Positions 35,251 to 48,228 of a stretch of 64,000 nt of DNA are shown one piece after another. Both the position numbers and the translations under genes were made by a program. The notes below the pieces were generated by a model. That model was given only the letters and a program-made list of their open reading frames with translations. It searched no databases and had not been told where the DNA came from. Numbering within the stretch: the first letter of the stretch is position 1; each line of letters begins with the position of its first letter. The DNA is from Ligula intestinalis (lineage: Eukaryota > Platyhelminthes > Cestoda > Diphyllobothriidea > Diphyllobothriidae): contig JAYGXS010000004.1 in the NCBI GenBank assembly GCA_036362985.1, forward strand, positions 4,596,881 through 4,660,880, in the 5' to 3' direction.

Positions 35251-35599
35251 GCATGTTCGATTTTGTTAGTGGTTTTCTGCAATGTCATTGATGTGCCGCA
35301 ATTAATTACCTTAATTAATATATCTTGCTATTGAATTGTTTTGTTTTTTATCTTTTCATTGGCCCTAGGCTACCACGCGTAGAATTCAGTCAGCAGTTAA
35401 ATCAACGTGATCCCTTGAGCGTGGCATATCGCATTCCATGTCTGAACTGGCATGCTCGAATCGCACATGCAGGAACAAAGGCTGACTGCGTGAATGGATG
35501 ACGATTTACCGCATGTGAGGAATGGAGAAAGGCGTTAGCTCGACACAAATCGTTGGCTTGAGAAAACAAGCGAACACGCGAGTTCTGAGAAGTAGAATT

Positions 35600-36085
35600 G
35601 ATCGCTCAGACGAGACTTCTATTCGCCTCACGTTTCGAAATCCATCATAGAGCCTTCATCAGATACAGAGACAATGGCAGAAACAGGCAAGTTATGCGCA
35701 GGAATTTGGAGTATTCATATGGTAAAGTTGCTATGCTACTGCGCACTCGTGACAAATAACGCCTCCCCCTACCGAGGGTAACTGCCCGGTTGTGCGCATA
35801 TTGCTTTATGACCGGCGTGCGAGTCGAGAACTGCTAAAGTTTCCTCACCTGTGATGGACTGGGGCGCGATGATTTTGGCTACCTGGCACTCTGGTGCTGG
35901 CGTTGGCTTTTGCGCTCTCCAAGTGGCGAATTTTTATGACCAAATTGGGCCTCAGTTCCAAATATGAATTGGGCTGGTCCTTGCCCTTGTTTATAGACGC
36001 GGGGACCGTGAACCATGACCCGAGTAATTCGCGATTCACACGACTGTGTCCTCTCACCAACGCGTCGTCTACAGTCAGCACGGTT
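35600..36085 (-). mobile_element. Penelope-like element fragment (family A relative), minus strand
   Basis: The C-terminal part of GIY-YIG (LVRGHSRVNRELLGSWF, SINKGKDQPNSY), then tail sequence with CTGATGA, 19 nt, GAAAC near 35630-35665, ending around 35600. Truncated at its 5' end near 36085; no inverted tail was seen there. Confidence 0.75.
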
Positions 36086-36329
36086 TATCTGTCGACTCTT
36101 GCCCAAAAGGCGGAAATTCAAAAGCGCGAAGCCTGAAGTGCTGCAGGCAAAAAATGGTAGCGCGCCGCCGATGACCCACACATGACGCAATAGGCATAGT
36201 TCACTGGTGATCTCGAATGATTCAGGAATCTCCGAAATATTAATTTTTATCTCTGCGCTGTTGACACAGAGCATTGGATCTTAACTTTCTGAACTTCGCA
36301 AACAGCCAATACTATACATATTCACGGCA

Positions 36330-36840
36330 AAGTTAGAAACGTGCGAAAGGACGAAAAAGCTTCTTTTGTCTTGCATTGATCTTTATAAAACTCCTCTGTT
36401 CCACACTACGTTTTCTGATAATTTTCTGCATCAGCAGATACAATTTGAACCGGGATAACATTTCCGAGGTAGCAACTACCATGATTTTAGTCATGTCTAA
36501 CCATACCAGGGCCAAAAAGTCATATAATCGAGCAATCAAAGGATTTTTTTCCATCAATATTTGCATGTTGTTTTCGGATTCTGCTTCCGTAAATCAAGTT
36601 CTGACACTGACACTCAAATACAGGTTTTATTATAATCAAATATTTTTCCCATTATTTTTAGGCTGCAAGGCGCTGATTGGCAGATATTTTTACTTTTTTC
36701 TAGTCACGATGAAATCTCCGTTCGCACAAATCAATGTTCAACCGGACTCGCCCAATATCATGCTTAAAATTGCATTTTCTCCCCTAAAAATGCTGTTGCA
36801 CAATTTCAGTTTTGAAAAAACATTTTGATATGGTCGAAAC
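36330..36840. other. AT-rich stretch with a 150-codon frame of no known family
   Basis: The plus-strand frame at 36376-36828 starts with a hydrophobic segment (LRFLIIFC) but shows no domain, and its codons follow local AT richness. I treat it as probably not a gene. Confidence 0.25.
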
Positions 36841-36929
36841 CTTTTTTACCATTTCATTTTTTTACACAAATTTTTAAGATACACTCTGTGTCTTAGTATC
36901 CAGCATTGCATAATTGCCTTAGGTCTGTG

Positions 36930-37200
36930 CCAGAGAGCCAGACGGTGGAGCAATCATAACGTCCCAACCCAGCAAGTGTGATGAAAGTTTAGCCGGTCAA
37001 GACCCACACGTAGGCCGTTAAGCAATTCGAGCATGAACTGGCAACTGCCTTCGATGGGTGGAGCCGTTAATTGTCATGGGTAGGCAGTAGCATTGTCGCT
37101 GCATACTAGAAATACCGCAACTCTTTGTATGTGAATTATCTGTCTTTGCTGCTATCTCTGATGATGAATCTGGGGCGGATTTCGAAATTTCAGGTGATTC
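36930..37200 (+). mobile_element. PLE family A-like 3' tail
   Basis: Tail sequence with CTGATGA, 19 nt, GAAAT at 37158-37188. The same stretch, inverted, occurs at 58300-58600 and is likewise joined to family B sequence. Confidence 0.65.
37158..37188 (+). ncRNA. Hammerhead-ribozyme-like core in PLE tail
   Basis: CTGATGA, a 19-nt hairpin (GAATCTG...GGATTTC with a bulge), GAAAT. The last base of the core differs from C in other copies. Confidence 0.4.
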
Positions 37201-37445
37201 AAATTCTTAAACTATCTATCACGTCTCCTTCTGCTTGCACAGTTACCCTTCATTTGAGGCTCATCAGCACCTTAACCCTAGCCTTTAGTTCTGAGAATTT
37301 AGCGCAATTTACAACTGCAGTACCGGCGTGTACATATTTATTCCTTATATGTGCAAATACCCGAGGTCCAGATAAAATCCTGCTTTCATCGTCCACGGAA
37401 GAGGAAGAAGGGGCACTTTCTGAGACCAACTTCTAGTTAAGCTAG
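37201..37445 (-). mobile_element. PLE family B 3' tail, inverted
   Basis: Matches 58030-58290 (which is plus): TACTTCTGCTTGC-like start, TTAACCCTAGCCTTTA/TAGGCTTTA, TCCAGATAAAATCCTGC/TATATAATATTGC and GAAGAGGAAGAAG. It is inverted to the GIY-YIG remnant that follows. Confidence 0.6.
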
Positions 37446-37479
37446 GGTTGCGAAAAAAATGATCGCTTCCATCGTCAGT

Positions 37480-37870
37480 GCGAAGTGTTCGTTCTCCTGC
37501 TGGCGTCAGGTCAGTGTGTCTGACCGCCAGACGCGTGTTATAACTGGGCCTGATGCTCGTATGCTGGTGACACGGGCAGACGTCTTGACACAAGATTGAA
37601 TGAGTATCAAAAGGCACTTTACCGCAAAGATAAGCTGTATATGGTCTATGATTACGTACAGCAGAGGAGAAGGTAGTAGGCCAAGCCAATGTCAAGATGG
37701 CCAGATTGCTGCCAGAAAGTTGGTCCGCTCCTACTGTTTATGCTGATGTCTCCGACGAAGGATCCACGATGAATTTCAAAACGTCAAAATATAAAGGTCG
37801 CCTGCCAGCGATCATATTTTTTTCTCATTTACTTCCTGGGACTGGAATGTTAACTTGTATTGGCACTCCA
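37480..37870 (+). mobile_element. PLE family B GIY-YIG remnant
   Basis: The plus strand at about 37553-37645 reads AGDTGRRLDTRLNEYQKALY, then RKDKLYMVYDYVQQR and a stop. This closely parallels the minus-strand family B copy at 57720-57990. A PLE-type end (CCTGGGACTGGAATGTTAAC, TTGTATTGG) closes it at about 37865. Confidence 0.75.
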
Positions 37871-37879
37871 CAACCGTAC

Positions 37880-40380
37880 TGACGCATTTATAGCAGATAT
37901 CTCATCCGTACGCTCAGAGAAACCTGCGCTATAACCCACACTGTAATCTAATTCTAGCCTTCACTAATAACCTCAATCTGAAACCAATATTTAATCTAGC
38001 CCTGTTCGTCCCCCTTGAGCATTACCTTAATCTAACCTTACTTCCCTTGGACGTAAGCGCACATCCATTTGTATTAGGGGTGGTTACTGTTCTCAATTCC
38101 CGCTACGGCAACCAAATAGGCTAAACATTCCTAGCTTAAACAGATCGTGAAAAGTTTTGTCATGCATCAACGGCCAGCTACCTGTTGTGTGAATCATCAC
38201 ATTGTCATGGCAATTTATTACATTGGCTACAATTGAGGGCGAGTCTTGCAAGTAGGACAGTTGGAGGAAGGAATTATTTTACAACCAGCGGACTCTGGAT
38301 CTGCCACAAGGCATTTTGGCATATTTGTTCTGGACCAGGGGTAATAGTTAGGAAATAGGCAACATTAGACGTCATAACATCTGCAGAACAAAGAAGAAGG
38401 TGGCTGTTAAATCAACCTTCGACTTTGGGTTCCGGAGTGGTGCGTCGAGCTGAAGGGATGTCAGAGGGTAGGCATCATGTCAGTTACCAACAGGACTAGT
38501 TTCTGCCCTGATTTTGCATTGGCAATCTGGTATCTGAGGGATATCAGGAGTACTTTGTTTAAAGTCCACTGGTATGCTGGTTTTCCGTTTTGTTATGAGC
38601 ACTATCATCCACAAGGTCTTTACCGCAATTGCATAAAGAAGGCAAAGATACAACAGCTTAAGGTTGACATTCCTGTTTTACTTGAAGCTGAAATAGTCGG
38701 TAAACTAATCCAGGTTCAAATTCCCGCACTTTGTGGTTAATTTAATTAATTATTGTTCCATTATCTTTATTTTCCGGAAAATAACACTTTTGAAATTTTA
38801 TATTTTACCGATACTTTCGTGTGCATTTGGAGAAAACTTTTAAAACCATTGGAAATTTACCCCCACCTCAGTGGTAATGTGAATATCTGGGCTGAATGTC
38901 ATAAGCTTTATCAAAATAGCATACGTTGTAGTGGACTTAATCGATACGTATTGGTTATATCTGTCCCTAGGTAATGCTGCGTTGTTATTCTGCTAAGGCA
39001 GTTTACGTAAATCTAGGACACGCTTATGGGTTTCATAATCGGCTCTGAAAACAAATAACGCAAGGATGTGCTCCAAATGCCAACATAAACTACTAGTGCA
39101 CTTAAAAACCTGACATTTAAAGTTGCAGTTTATGTCAAATAAAACGTAAGATTCTTGTGGATCCCACTGATTATCGGAATCCTTATCAAAAAATCTGCAA
39201 CAAATGCGTCCTTGCTGATAGTATGATATGTTAGTCTGCACATATACGCTGGGCTACCCATTTGTTGAAAATGAATACTGCCTAATTGTTGAGTGTGATC
39301 TGATCGAATTCAGGTGAAGTATGAATATCCATTTTCGGAGAAGATCTGAAAATCCTTTTCAACACAATAACTTCGGAAGAAATATATGAATGAAAATTAC
39401 CGCTGACATCGTGGTCCTGTGAAGTCAATCAACGGCCCTGGGTATTTCGCGGGACAGCACGCGCCAGGAGCATAACTTAATCCCTTTAATGTTTTCTGAA
39501 TTTTTTATAAACAAAAATTTTAGGCCATCAGTTTTTGATGCACTGAGACTCAATTTCCGTTAGCAGCCATGCGACATATTCTACATAATGCATGCAGTGA
39601 TTTGACAAGTAACATTTTCTGCCAACTGCCTGCCCATTTTTTCGGTTAATTACGGAAGTGTGAGGCATAGGTTATCAAGCCGACTATGTTTGCAAATAAA
39701 AGTGTTCATTTTCGGTGTTATCTCTGCACTGGAAAGGTATGTGCCCGCGCCATTAAGGGAACTGGCATAGAGTAATTGCTGCAAGTTTACACTTCACATT
39801 TTATGATGAGTAAAGTTTGTTCCTCCTTTCTTTGATCTCCTCAAAAGTGGTTCTTAAAAGAGACATTTTTCTATTTAAGGCAAGCAGGAAATTGATATTC
39901 ATTGCTTACCAGTTTAAAAAATGAAAAAGTCATATGCTGTAAAGGCGATTGTTCGCCGTATTCTGTTAGAAAAACGTAAAATTGACAGGAAACATAATAA
40001 CACTTTGCAGATAATTCCTGGGCTCATAAATCTTCTCAATTTTATTGAAAGAGACTAAATAAAGTTGACACCTTGTATTGCGAATAAAATGCTAGACCAA
40101 ATTCGCTTAATATGGGGTTTAAAGCTTTACCAATTAACTTCGAATTTCTCCAAGATAAAAGACTGTTTTAAGGCAGAATAAGATGCGATTGCTGAAGCAT
40201 GGCATGTAGTGGCCTAACGTCTCGGAGTCTAGCTTGTCAAGTAGCCATCTCACAAATGCAGCCCCTAACTAGATTAAATGTTTGCACCAAATATTATTCT
40301 GGTTCGGATTCAATATCCAATCGACTCCCGGATTACGTTTTGACTGTTTGCTTGCGTATACTTCCTTCGGCAACAGAAGC
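37880..40380. other. Non-coding stretch; degenerate CTAACCT-type tract at its start
   Basis: 37,925-38,045 has loosely repeated CTAATCTA, CTAGCC and CTAACCTTA words, a decayed short tandem array. The remainder is AT-rich with no supported gene. Confidence 0.4.
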
Positions 40381-40924
40381 TTAGGTAGCCTTCTCATTAC
40401 TCCCTACCACCTGCATGGATTCCTACTAAAACGGTGGTTATCGGGTTTTTATGGGCGTAAAATTAGGACACGCAGTAAAATATATTTTAATTAATGCTAA
40501 ACATCTTCTATTCTACAGTATTTAGAAGTGTTATTGCTTTATATATGCAGGTTTCCCTAATCTGCATTATTTCTTAACTTATTGCGGAAAAACCCGATTG
40601 CAGGTTTCTTGAATTACCCGAAAAATTGAAATGGTGGCAGGAGGTCGTCTACTTCATCTTACCTGTGGTCCAACTTACCGTTTTGGAGTTAGATTAGTGT
40701 AGTCCGCCCCGCTAAGCGCCGCGCACACAGCTACAATTTACATGCGGAACAACCTGCTCCCAGCGGCCGCAAGAAGCAACTTTGACTGCATTTTTTCACT
40801 TTAAACTTACTTTTAAAAATTTATTTCGCTGCCTATCCTATTTCTTCACCCCACTTAACTCTATAACCATCATTTTTGCAGGATAAAGTGCTGGGACTTG
40901 GGGCATATAAGTATAGTTACATAA
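40381..40924 (+). mobile_element. MITE-M1, diverged copy
   Basis: About 544 bp. It parallels 19621-20169 along its length (AAAACGGTGGTTATCGGGTT, ATTTAGAAGTGTTATTG, ATTGCGGAAAAACCCGATTG, AGTCCGCCCCGCTAAGCGCC, GGATAAAGTGCTGGGACTTG). The terminal repeats are degraded. Confidence 0.65.
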
Positions 40925-40929
40925 GCCAC

Positions 40930-43885
40930 TTTTGCCCTTCCTTCTTCAGAGCACACCACAAGAAAATATTATAGGACGATTGGATCGGGCAAAGGTGGTA
41001 GTTATAGAATTTCTGACATCTTAAAAATCTTCAAAAGTCAGTTCAGCAAACATACGTTTTGAGAAATTCATCATCGAGCATACGCATTTACAATAGTATA
41101 AGAGATATGAGAGTTTCATAAAGTGACAGAGCCGTTCATCATCGGGCATACACATTTACGAAAGTATTCAAATTACGAGAGTTTCATAAAAAGAATCCGT
41201 TGTTATTATTGAAAGACATATTTCTTACACTGCCCACTTGACGTGGTGGGCATAGTGAGATCATTGTAGTCAGAGAGGAGAAAAATAGGATATGCTGTGA
41301 GCAGTAGTCACTAATTGAGTACGTGGAGTGAAAATCACTGCTCTCTACACGAAGTGAACAACTATCACTATGGGGGAGGAGGGCGAAATGCGATCGCCAT
41401 CTGGTGTCATCGTTGGCCTAGAAAGGGAGAGAGAGCCTGCAATTTTCTCTTCCAATGGCACAACACGCAAGGTGCTGACTGGATAGACCCTGCCTTAACT
41501 GTTGCTAGCATCCATTGGCGAAGGCCTTTACTTAAAAGGGTTGGTGTACGTTAGAAAACCTGAAAGGTTTTATTGGAATTGACTCGATGACTAGAATTGA
41601 CTAGGTAGCCGAGAAATAAACCCGAAATCGACCTAGCTAGTATGTATTCATGCATCGACTTTTCCAGGCACCTCATTGTTTGGACAATGTATGTTGCATT
41701 CTTGTAAAATAATTTGTATCAAATATCGCGCTGAAACTTCCTAGAATGAAAAGTGGGGTTCACTTTACTCCATATTCTTGGGCGGCAGTTCATTTTAAAT
41801 CTAAAGCATTGAACACTAATCAGTATCGCATCATCGATCGGTACTTGGTTGCATCACTGGCACTTCTGATCGAACATAGTCCAAATATATTGCGGCCCGT
41901 AATGCCCCATAATTTCCTGACTTGTGCTTTACTAACAGTGAAATTAGAAAAAAATAATATAAATTTTCCTTCTCACTAAGTATGGCAGGTTAAGCAACAT
42001 CGACCGCTCCGATCCTTCCTAACTGAAGAAACAAAGTGGCAACTTTTTAAAACAGAAAATTCGTTGACTGTTTAAGTCAGAAATGCGAATCCATAAGCCT
42101 TTATTGTGATAAAAACTGTGGAGGGTGATTTAGATCATCCGTTGCCTAATGCCTGTATTTTTACACATTTTAAACTAGAAATGAGTCACACAGTGGATGG
42201 CCATCAACATTCAGCTGCCAATTTCATCCCAAGTGCTTCGCGGGTGTTACTTAATTGTGTAGAAAACGCACAATGCTAGGCCTGAAGAGTCGTAAAACAA
42301 TCTCACTTTACAACGCCATGATTGAAAACACTTCACTTTATTCTGTCATTAAATAATTGCCCAATTATTCCTATATTCCCGGGACAAACCCGTCTTCAAT
42401 GTTAAGTGGAAAATCATCACATCCATCACAAACCTTATCTGATTTGACGTCTATCCGTTCGCTTTCATTAACGGCCTTAAGGCATTTACTGATTGGTTGG
42501 CTGGCAAGTATAGTGATGACAATCCATCTGTTTGCTACACCAAAGGGATGTCAATCTCAAAGTTGATTGTGTACCCTTCGATAAGTATTAGGGAAATGAC
42601 TTTAAGCCAAAGAAGCAAATAACTAAAGGCTGGCGCATTCGTTTACTATGTCAATCTTTCAAAGTCTTTTCCGGCAAAAATTGATTTAGTCTGTCCTCCT
42701 GTCCCTTTCGTAACCTACACCAGCAAATCATTGCACTAATTGCTGATATCACAGTCAGTTAACTCTCTTCAGCCTTCTTTTAGAAAGTGTAATAATAAAT
42801 GCAGTTCACTCGCTACGGTTCGTTGCATTTTTGAAAAATATTCTCCGCCTTCAGAGAAAAGCATAGCCTTCCGGTCTGGCTACAATTTGAATGAGTGACG
42901 GTTTTGATTATCAGGCCGCAACTGATGCGTATTTGTCTGAAGATTCGCATTGAGTGTATCATGCTTCGGTGAAATCGAGATCTGCCATTCTTAAATTACT
43001 CAAATTTCGTTTGATTCTCTGTCTAGTTCTTGGAAACTAGAATCTGTTAATCCGCGTTCTCGTGTAAAGATAAAAAACTGTGAAAACTGAATTCGATGTG
43101 CATAATTTCTGTCTTTTCTCAGTGTCCTTATTTTTCAATTTTGAACGTAGTATTTGAACACTGACACTTTTATAAGATAAAGAGTCATCCACTGTCATGA
43201 GTATGAATACAGTTTTATGTGACCCAAACGTGGGCAGATTTCTATGAGAGTTCTTCCGCATTTCAACAACATCGTGAACGTGTATAAGCTCGTATTTACC
43301 TAACTCAACGTTTACGGGCAAAAATATCAACCTTAGACATTCCTTTCTCACATGGAGCAGTGTTTAAATGTTCTTTGCAGCCAAAAGCTTTGGAGACGCT
43401 GGCATACCAGGTCATCGTGGCACGTCCGGCGACGACCTAGTGTACTAGCGTTTAAAAGTTACAATAAAGGTCCTTCACCTTTTCCAAAGAATCTTTTCTA
43501 TCAAATTGCATTTCTTGGTATGCCTATTTTCAAATTCATACGAATAAATATATCTGCCCGCGCATATTCTACCATCTACACTGTCGAAAAATGCACAGAG
43601 GTAAGCTAAGACTATGAACTCATCTCTAAGGAATTTTGGACGTAGAAGCTGGTGAGAAAATTTACCATTGGGTTTTGATCGTTGCTTTTTCGCGTGTTAC
43701 AGCAGCAAAGGGTGAGGATTAAAAATGCAGCAGTGCAATGAATGGTCGTGTGACCCTACCAACCGGCAAAAAACTATTATGCAACTCTACCTACAAACAG
43801 AATCAATAAGTAGGCATGCAGCGCGGAAACGGTGGTAGGACCGTTTAAATGCTGGGGAAGGGCGGTAACGCATTGGCGCAATGAA
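40930..43885. other. Non-coding stretch, nothing firm
   Basis: Faint PLE-tail-like words (GAGAAATTCATCATCG near 41,070; GAGAAACTCATCATCG near 43,893) occur without the rest of a tail. Other frames are chance. Confidence 0.4.
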
Positions 43886-44019
43886 AATAAATTGAGAAAC
43901 TCATCATCGTCCAGTTAGACTGGGATTTTGGAATTGAATTAGACCGTACAGCAGACCCACATATCCACGCCGCCGTAAAGCCAGCCTAAAACTCACCTGG
44001 ACCCTAATGTAATCTAGCG

Positions 44020-44935
44020 TGCTTGAGAATAAGAGACTCGATCGCTGGGATAATACTTTTATTTGCCTGACGATTGCAGATCCATCGCGGAATCGTCATC
44101 AAAGACATAATTTCATAGCATTAGCAGATATGGGTAGTGTATGCAAAGGATTTTGCAGTATTTATAGGATACAGTTATTACCGCAAACATACGATGACAA
44201 TTAATGCCAATTGCCTTCGTGCGTGCTGATAGTTTGTTGAACAGTATGACCTGCTGAACTTTCATCACGTGTGGTGGACTCGAGCGTGCTGATTGTGCAG
44301 CCATCTGACCCTCCAGTTTTGGCATTGGATGATGCGGTAGCCTGTCCGTTCCCCAAGTGGCGACTTGCTTTGGCCAAATCGATTCTGGCATCGAATATGA
44401 ATTGGGTAAATCGTTGCACTTGTTTATGGTTTGGGGTCCCGTGAACGATGACCCAAGTAATGCCTGGCTCACCCGAGTGTTACCTCTTGCGAAAAATTCA
44501 GCCTCATAAAATTTTAATGTGTGGCTGGGTTTCGTCGAATGGGCCGCAACTTGAAAATTGGCATCATTTCGCCACACTGTTTCTGCGTGTTCGGCAATTC
44601 GTGTCTTAAGAAGTCTGCCAGTTTCTCTGACATACTTGCTGTGCCCGCAACTGCACCAGATTCTGAAGACGACTCCAAATTTTTCTTGCCATGGTAGTGA
44701 GTCTTTCGGTTTCATTATCAGACGCCTTATGGTTGCCTCCGGCCTGTGTGCGCTCCAACTCTAAGTGGTATGGGAAGACGGCTGACGGCCTCCGCGATGG
44801 TTTTGACGCACGGGAGCTTTTGCCAAATTTCGGGGTAAGCGTAACTTTGTTGGCCATCCTGCTTGGTACAGCGATTGACGACTCGGGTGTTAAACGACAG
44901 GAGAGCTTCGCATTTACACAAATCACAGTCATGAA
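44020..44935 (-). mobile_element. Penelope-like element fragment (family A) with best-preserved GIY-YIG domain
   Basis: A 200-codon open frame (44113-44715) begins MKPKDSLPWQEKFGVVFRIW, CSCGHSKYVRETGRLLKTRI, AEHAETVWRNDANFQ, then AAHSTKPSHTLKFYEAEFFA and NKCNDLPNSY. The YVGET core reads YVRET, so the GIY-YIG glycine is lost. The preceding linker (44727-44921: TIAEAVSRLPIPLRVGAHTG) is in another frame. The 3' tail ends near 44,025 and its core reads TTGATGA, 19 nt, CAATC (mutated). Confidence 0.85.
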
Positions 44936-44984
44936 GGCGGCTATTGCTAATTATTCAGTGACGTTGTAGTTCCGGTGTGGCAAC

Positions 44985-45060
44985 TACCCTGTCTTTGCTG
45001 CTAACTCCGAGTAAGAATCAGAACCGTCAGGTGAACAGACTTTATGCTCAAAAGATAACA
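44985..45060 (+). mobile_element. Inverted PLE tail remnant next to 44020-44935
   Basis: CCTGTCTTTGCTGCTAACTC followed by GAATCAGAACCGTCAGGTGA keeps the PLE tail order, with the hairpin partly deleted. Opposite orientation to the adjacent PLE body. Confidence 0.5.
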
Positions 45061-45440
45061 CAATCTTCTTCTGGGGTTTGGCTAGCATCCATTTCCACGA
45101 GGAGTTATCGCACAGAAAGGCGCCTGCGTTAGCTGTTGTCACGAGAGCACACACCTCGATCCTGGCTACCGCTCACATCTCTCGCATCTGATTAGTCAAT
45201 ATCTCCGACAGTTTCTTGTCAAGCAGCTTAATAAATATACACAGCCATTCTGTGAGAATGACTTGATTTTTGTCATAACAACTCTCCTCATGGTCGATTG
45301 ACCTCTCTTCCTCTCCAGTGCTGACTTTGGGAACAACAGTCGGACCAGCCCATAGATTTTGTTACTTGCCAACACTGGTCAGGGGTCACAAAAGCACCCT
45401 TGGTCACATTGGACAACACCATCCTGTAAGTTCTCCTGGC
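45061..45440. repeat. Dispersed repeat R5, copy 2
   Basis: Resembles 24180-24600 in the second half (GATTGACCTCTCTTCCTCTC, GACTTTGGGAACAACAGTCG, GACCAGCCC). It lacks the hairpin seen there. Confidence 0.4.
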
Positions 45441-46204
45441 CTGAGTTACGTAAAAAATATTTACCAAGCACTTAAGATTGGATGAAAACAAAGTTTAGTA
45501 AGCATCCACTCAGTCACAGAAGGAAGTCATCTGAATGGTAGTATTTAGTCTTCTGACGTGCTTGCAGCTACGCAAAGTGCAATTTTCTTCGAAGTTTATG
45601 GATGGTCTGTAGCGATGGCTTTTCTTCGTATAATCTACAGTTGATAAACAGGGATTTAAGAAAAAAATACCCGTGGACATTCCTATGAGGTGGTAATAAT
45701 TTTCTGTTCTTCTTCAAATCCAATTCGTTCTTAGTTGGTAAACATACCGGGGTCACCTCTAACGGATCGAAATACCGTTCAGTCGTATAAAAACATGAAA
45801 ACAGGTAAGTTAACATCGCAAATATACCATGACGAACGCGATATACAAGTAAGCTTACATTTTATGAGTGCTGGAGCACAATTTTGAATCAGTTTCGAGG
45901 GCGCACAAGACCACATGCCACACTGCAGATTATACAACTTAATTCAGCATCAATAATGATAAAACCATTGTAACCGAGTTTTGTGCTTACTCAAAAAAAG
46001 GTGAAATACGCTTTTTGCAATTTTCAAATGACATTGGCTTGTGCCGTTAGATGAATATCTAGTAAACGGCCACCATCCTTAAATGCTTACAAACATTCTG
46101 CTATCTTGAGATTGTACCGACAAAGATAACAGAGACCAAAATGGCCATTTCTGGTTAAATAGCCGTCATCAACCAGTCATACCCTATCGCAGGAGTGATG
46201 GTCC
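45441..46204. other. Non-coding stretch
   Basis: AT-rich; nothing recognised. Confidence 0.45.
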
Positions 46205-46285
46205 CTCGAGATTCGAACCCATGACCTTCAATCATTCACTGCAACACTTTAACATTGCGCCATTCATCTAATGGCTAGGAGCAGC
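46205..46285 (-). repeat. tRNA-like SINE head, minus strand
   Basis: The minus strand reads GAATGGCGCAATGTTAAAG (A-box-like), later GGTCATGGGTTCGAATCTCG (good B box) and AGGGACCATCAC. No acceptor pairing and no partner module found. Confidence 0.45.
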
Positions 46286-46289
46286 CAAA

Positions 46290-48225
46290 CATAGGACTGA
46301 GTATAACTAGCTGATGGCGTGAATAAATCAGAAAGTGCCATTCGGGTCTCCGTTGCCTTTGTTTTTTCTCTTTATCATATGAACCAAGTCGCCTGTGAGG
46401 GCAAACCTTGCTGAGAATGCTCCCTTTACCAGAAGATGAGCACCTAACTATCATTTTGGTTCGTGTTTCCTATTGGAATTAAGTATTTTGGTAGGTGGGA
46501 ATATTTATAAGCGTGCTCCATGATATGAGGATATTTAGGTCACACCAGGATGCGGGCAACTCTCAAGAACTAGACTCGTAAAAATAACGGCATATTTAGT
46601 GTGAGCTGTTTCCTTTTGCATTTCGACGCTCATATAATTTAGAAACGTGCAGGTAATTAGTACTTCTCAGCCTCAATCGAGACTTCAAGAAAGTGCACCG
46701 TTAGCCATTGCGAAGGCAAAAGAAGTGAGGATAATGGTAAGACAAACATATCTTGCGATAACGCAGTGCGATAGTGAACATGACAGCCTTACCTAATTGT
46801 TAATTTCCTTCCGAAAGTACTTTAACATTTTCGCCAAACTTTTATGAGTTAAAACAGCTTATTTAAGTAAAAGGCCTAGCGCTTCCCTGAAAGGTAGCAG
46901 ACCTATCACAGAATATTTTTTTTGTTAAAATATAATAAAGTAACAGTAAGACTTTGGAAGTTTTAATGCGGTATCTATTATCCATGACGTGAGCCAAGTA
47001 CTTGGCAAGAAGGCTACCCAAGCCTCATTTTGTTACTTTCTGAAATGAAGAATCCAAATACTTCGAACTGCTTACATGGGGACCACTGTTTTAACAAGAT
47101 TGCTCTAGCCTCAAACAAAAGCGATAATAAATTTTGCAGTATGGTCGTAGGTTTTTTCTAAAAATCATTCCGAATGCTGCTGTTTTGCGCTGATCATCTG
47201 TAAAAAAGGCAGAGTATCTGACAAGCGAGATGGAAAGTGACATTTATCGAAAATGGCAAACAAGCTTCTTTCCCTTTTTACTCCAATTCTGAGGGGTAGT
47301 GGTTTAAACGCCCCCATCATTAAATTATCCCAAAGATTATTAGGAGGAATGAAATTTTAATTTAAACCTTCATCAGGGCCTTCTTTTGCGTTTAAAAAAG
47401 ACTAAGATACCCGTCATGCAGTCAATATATCGGAAAATCTTTAATAAAGCAAACTATGCTTTGCGCACCCTTAAAGTATTTTCATTTAACTTTGTACCTC
47501 TCACTGCGAGATATTCATATGAGAAGTCTTCTTATTCCTTATGATAAAATCTGGAAGAAACACGATGCCAATTTTATTGTCCTAACTTTCAGGAATTTAC
47601 TGGAGCGGACACACCAATCATCAAGTTCTCTTTAGTCCGTAAATAATTACGGGGCAAATTAATTTTTTTTATCTAAATTAAACAGTAAACACATTTGTAA
47701 TGAAGAGGCAGTTACATCAAACAATTCTAGTTGCTGTGTAACTGTATGAAAGGTCTTTTAATTGAGCTCCCTCAAACTGGTCAGCCAGCACCCTGCTATA
47801 ACAACCAATCTATAGTAGATCACATATCTGATGGAATGTTGGGGATTGGGGGATTTAAAACAAATATGAGGTTGGTTTTGAAGTCCTTTCAGTTGACTTG
47901 GGTTGAAAAATACTCTTTACTTGGATTAAATTCCGTTCTGATTGCTATGCTGGGAGAATATATAGGCTGAAATGGGCGAAATTCGGCGTTTGATGATATC
48001 CAAGGACTTTAATACGATATTAAACGCTGCGGACAAAGGCTTCTGCTTTGTTAATGTTGCACTATCACAGAACATTGACAAAGAGCAGGAACATTGCAAT
48101 TATATTTTTTTACAAAATGGAAATTTTTTTTTGCGTCCATAAAATTGAGGCAAGTGTGCGTACATGATACGTCACTATAGTTGAGAAAATAAAAATGAAT
48201 TTATTGGGAGGTTTGGCAGATTTGC
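46290..48225. other. Non-coding AT-rich stretch
   Basis: No supported gene or repeat. Confidence 0.45.
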
Positions 48226-48228
48226 TCA

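Noticed and set aside
36376..36828. 150-codon frame with hydrophobic N-terminus
   Set aside because: Composition follows the AT-rich background, with no domain, no splice context and no repeat; likely chance.
37925..38045. Telomere-like CTAACCT words
   Set aside because: Too irregular for an interstitial telomere array; reads as decayed simple sequence.
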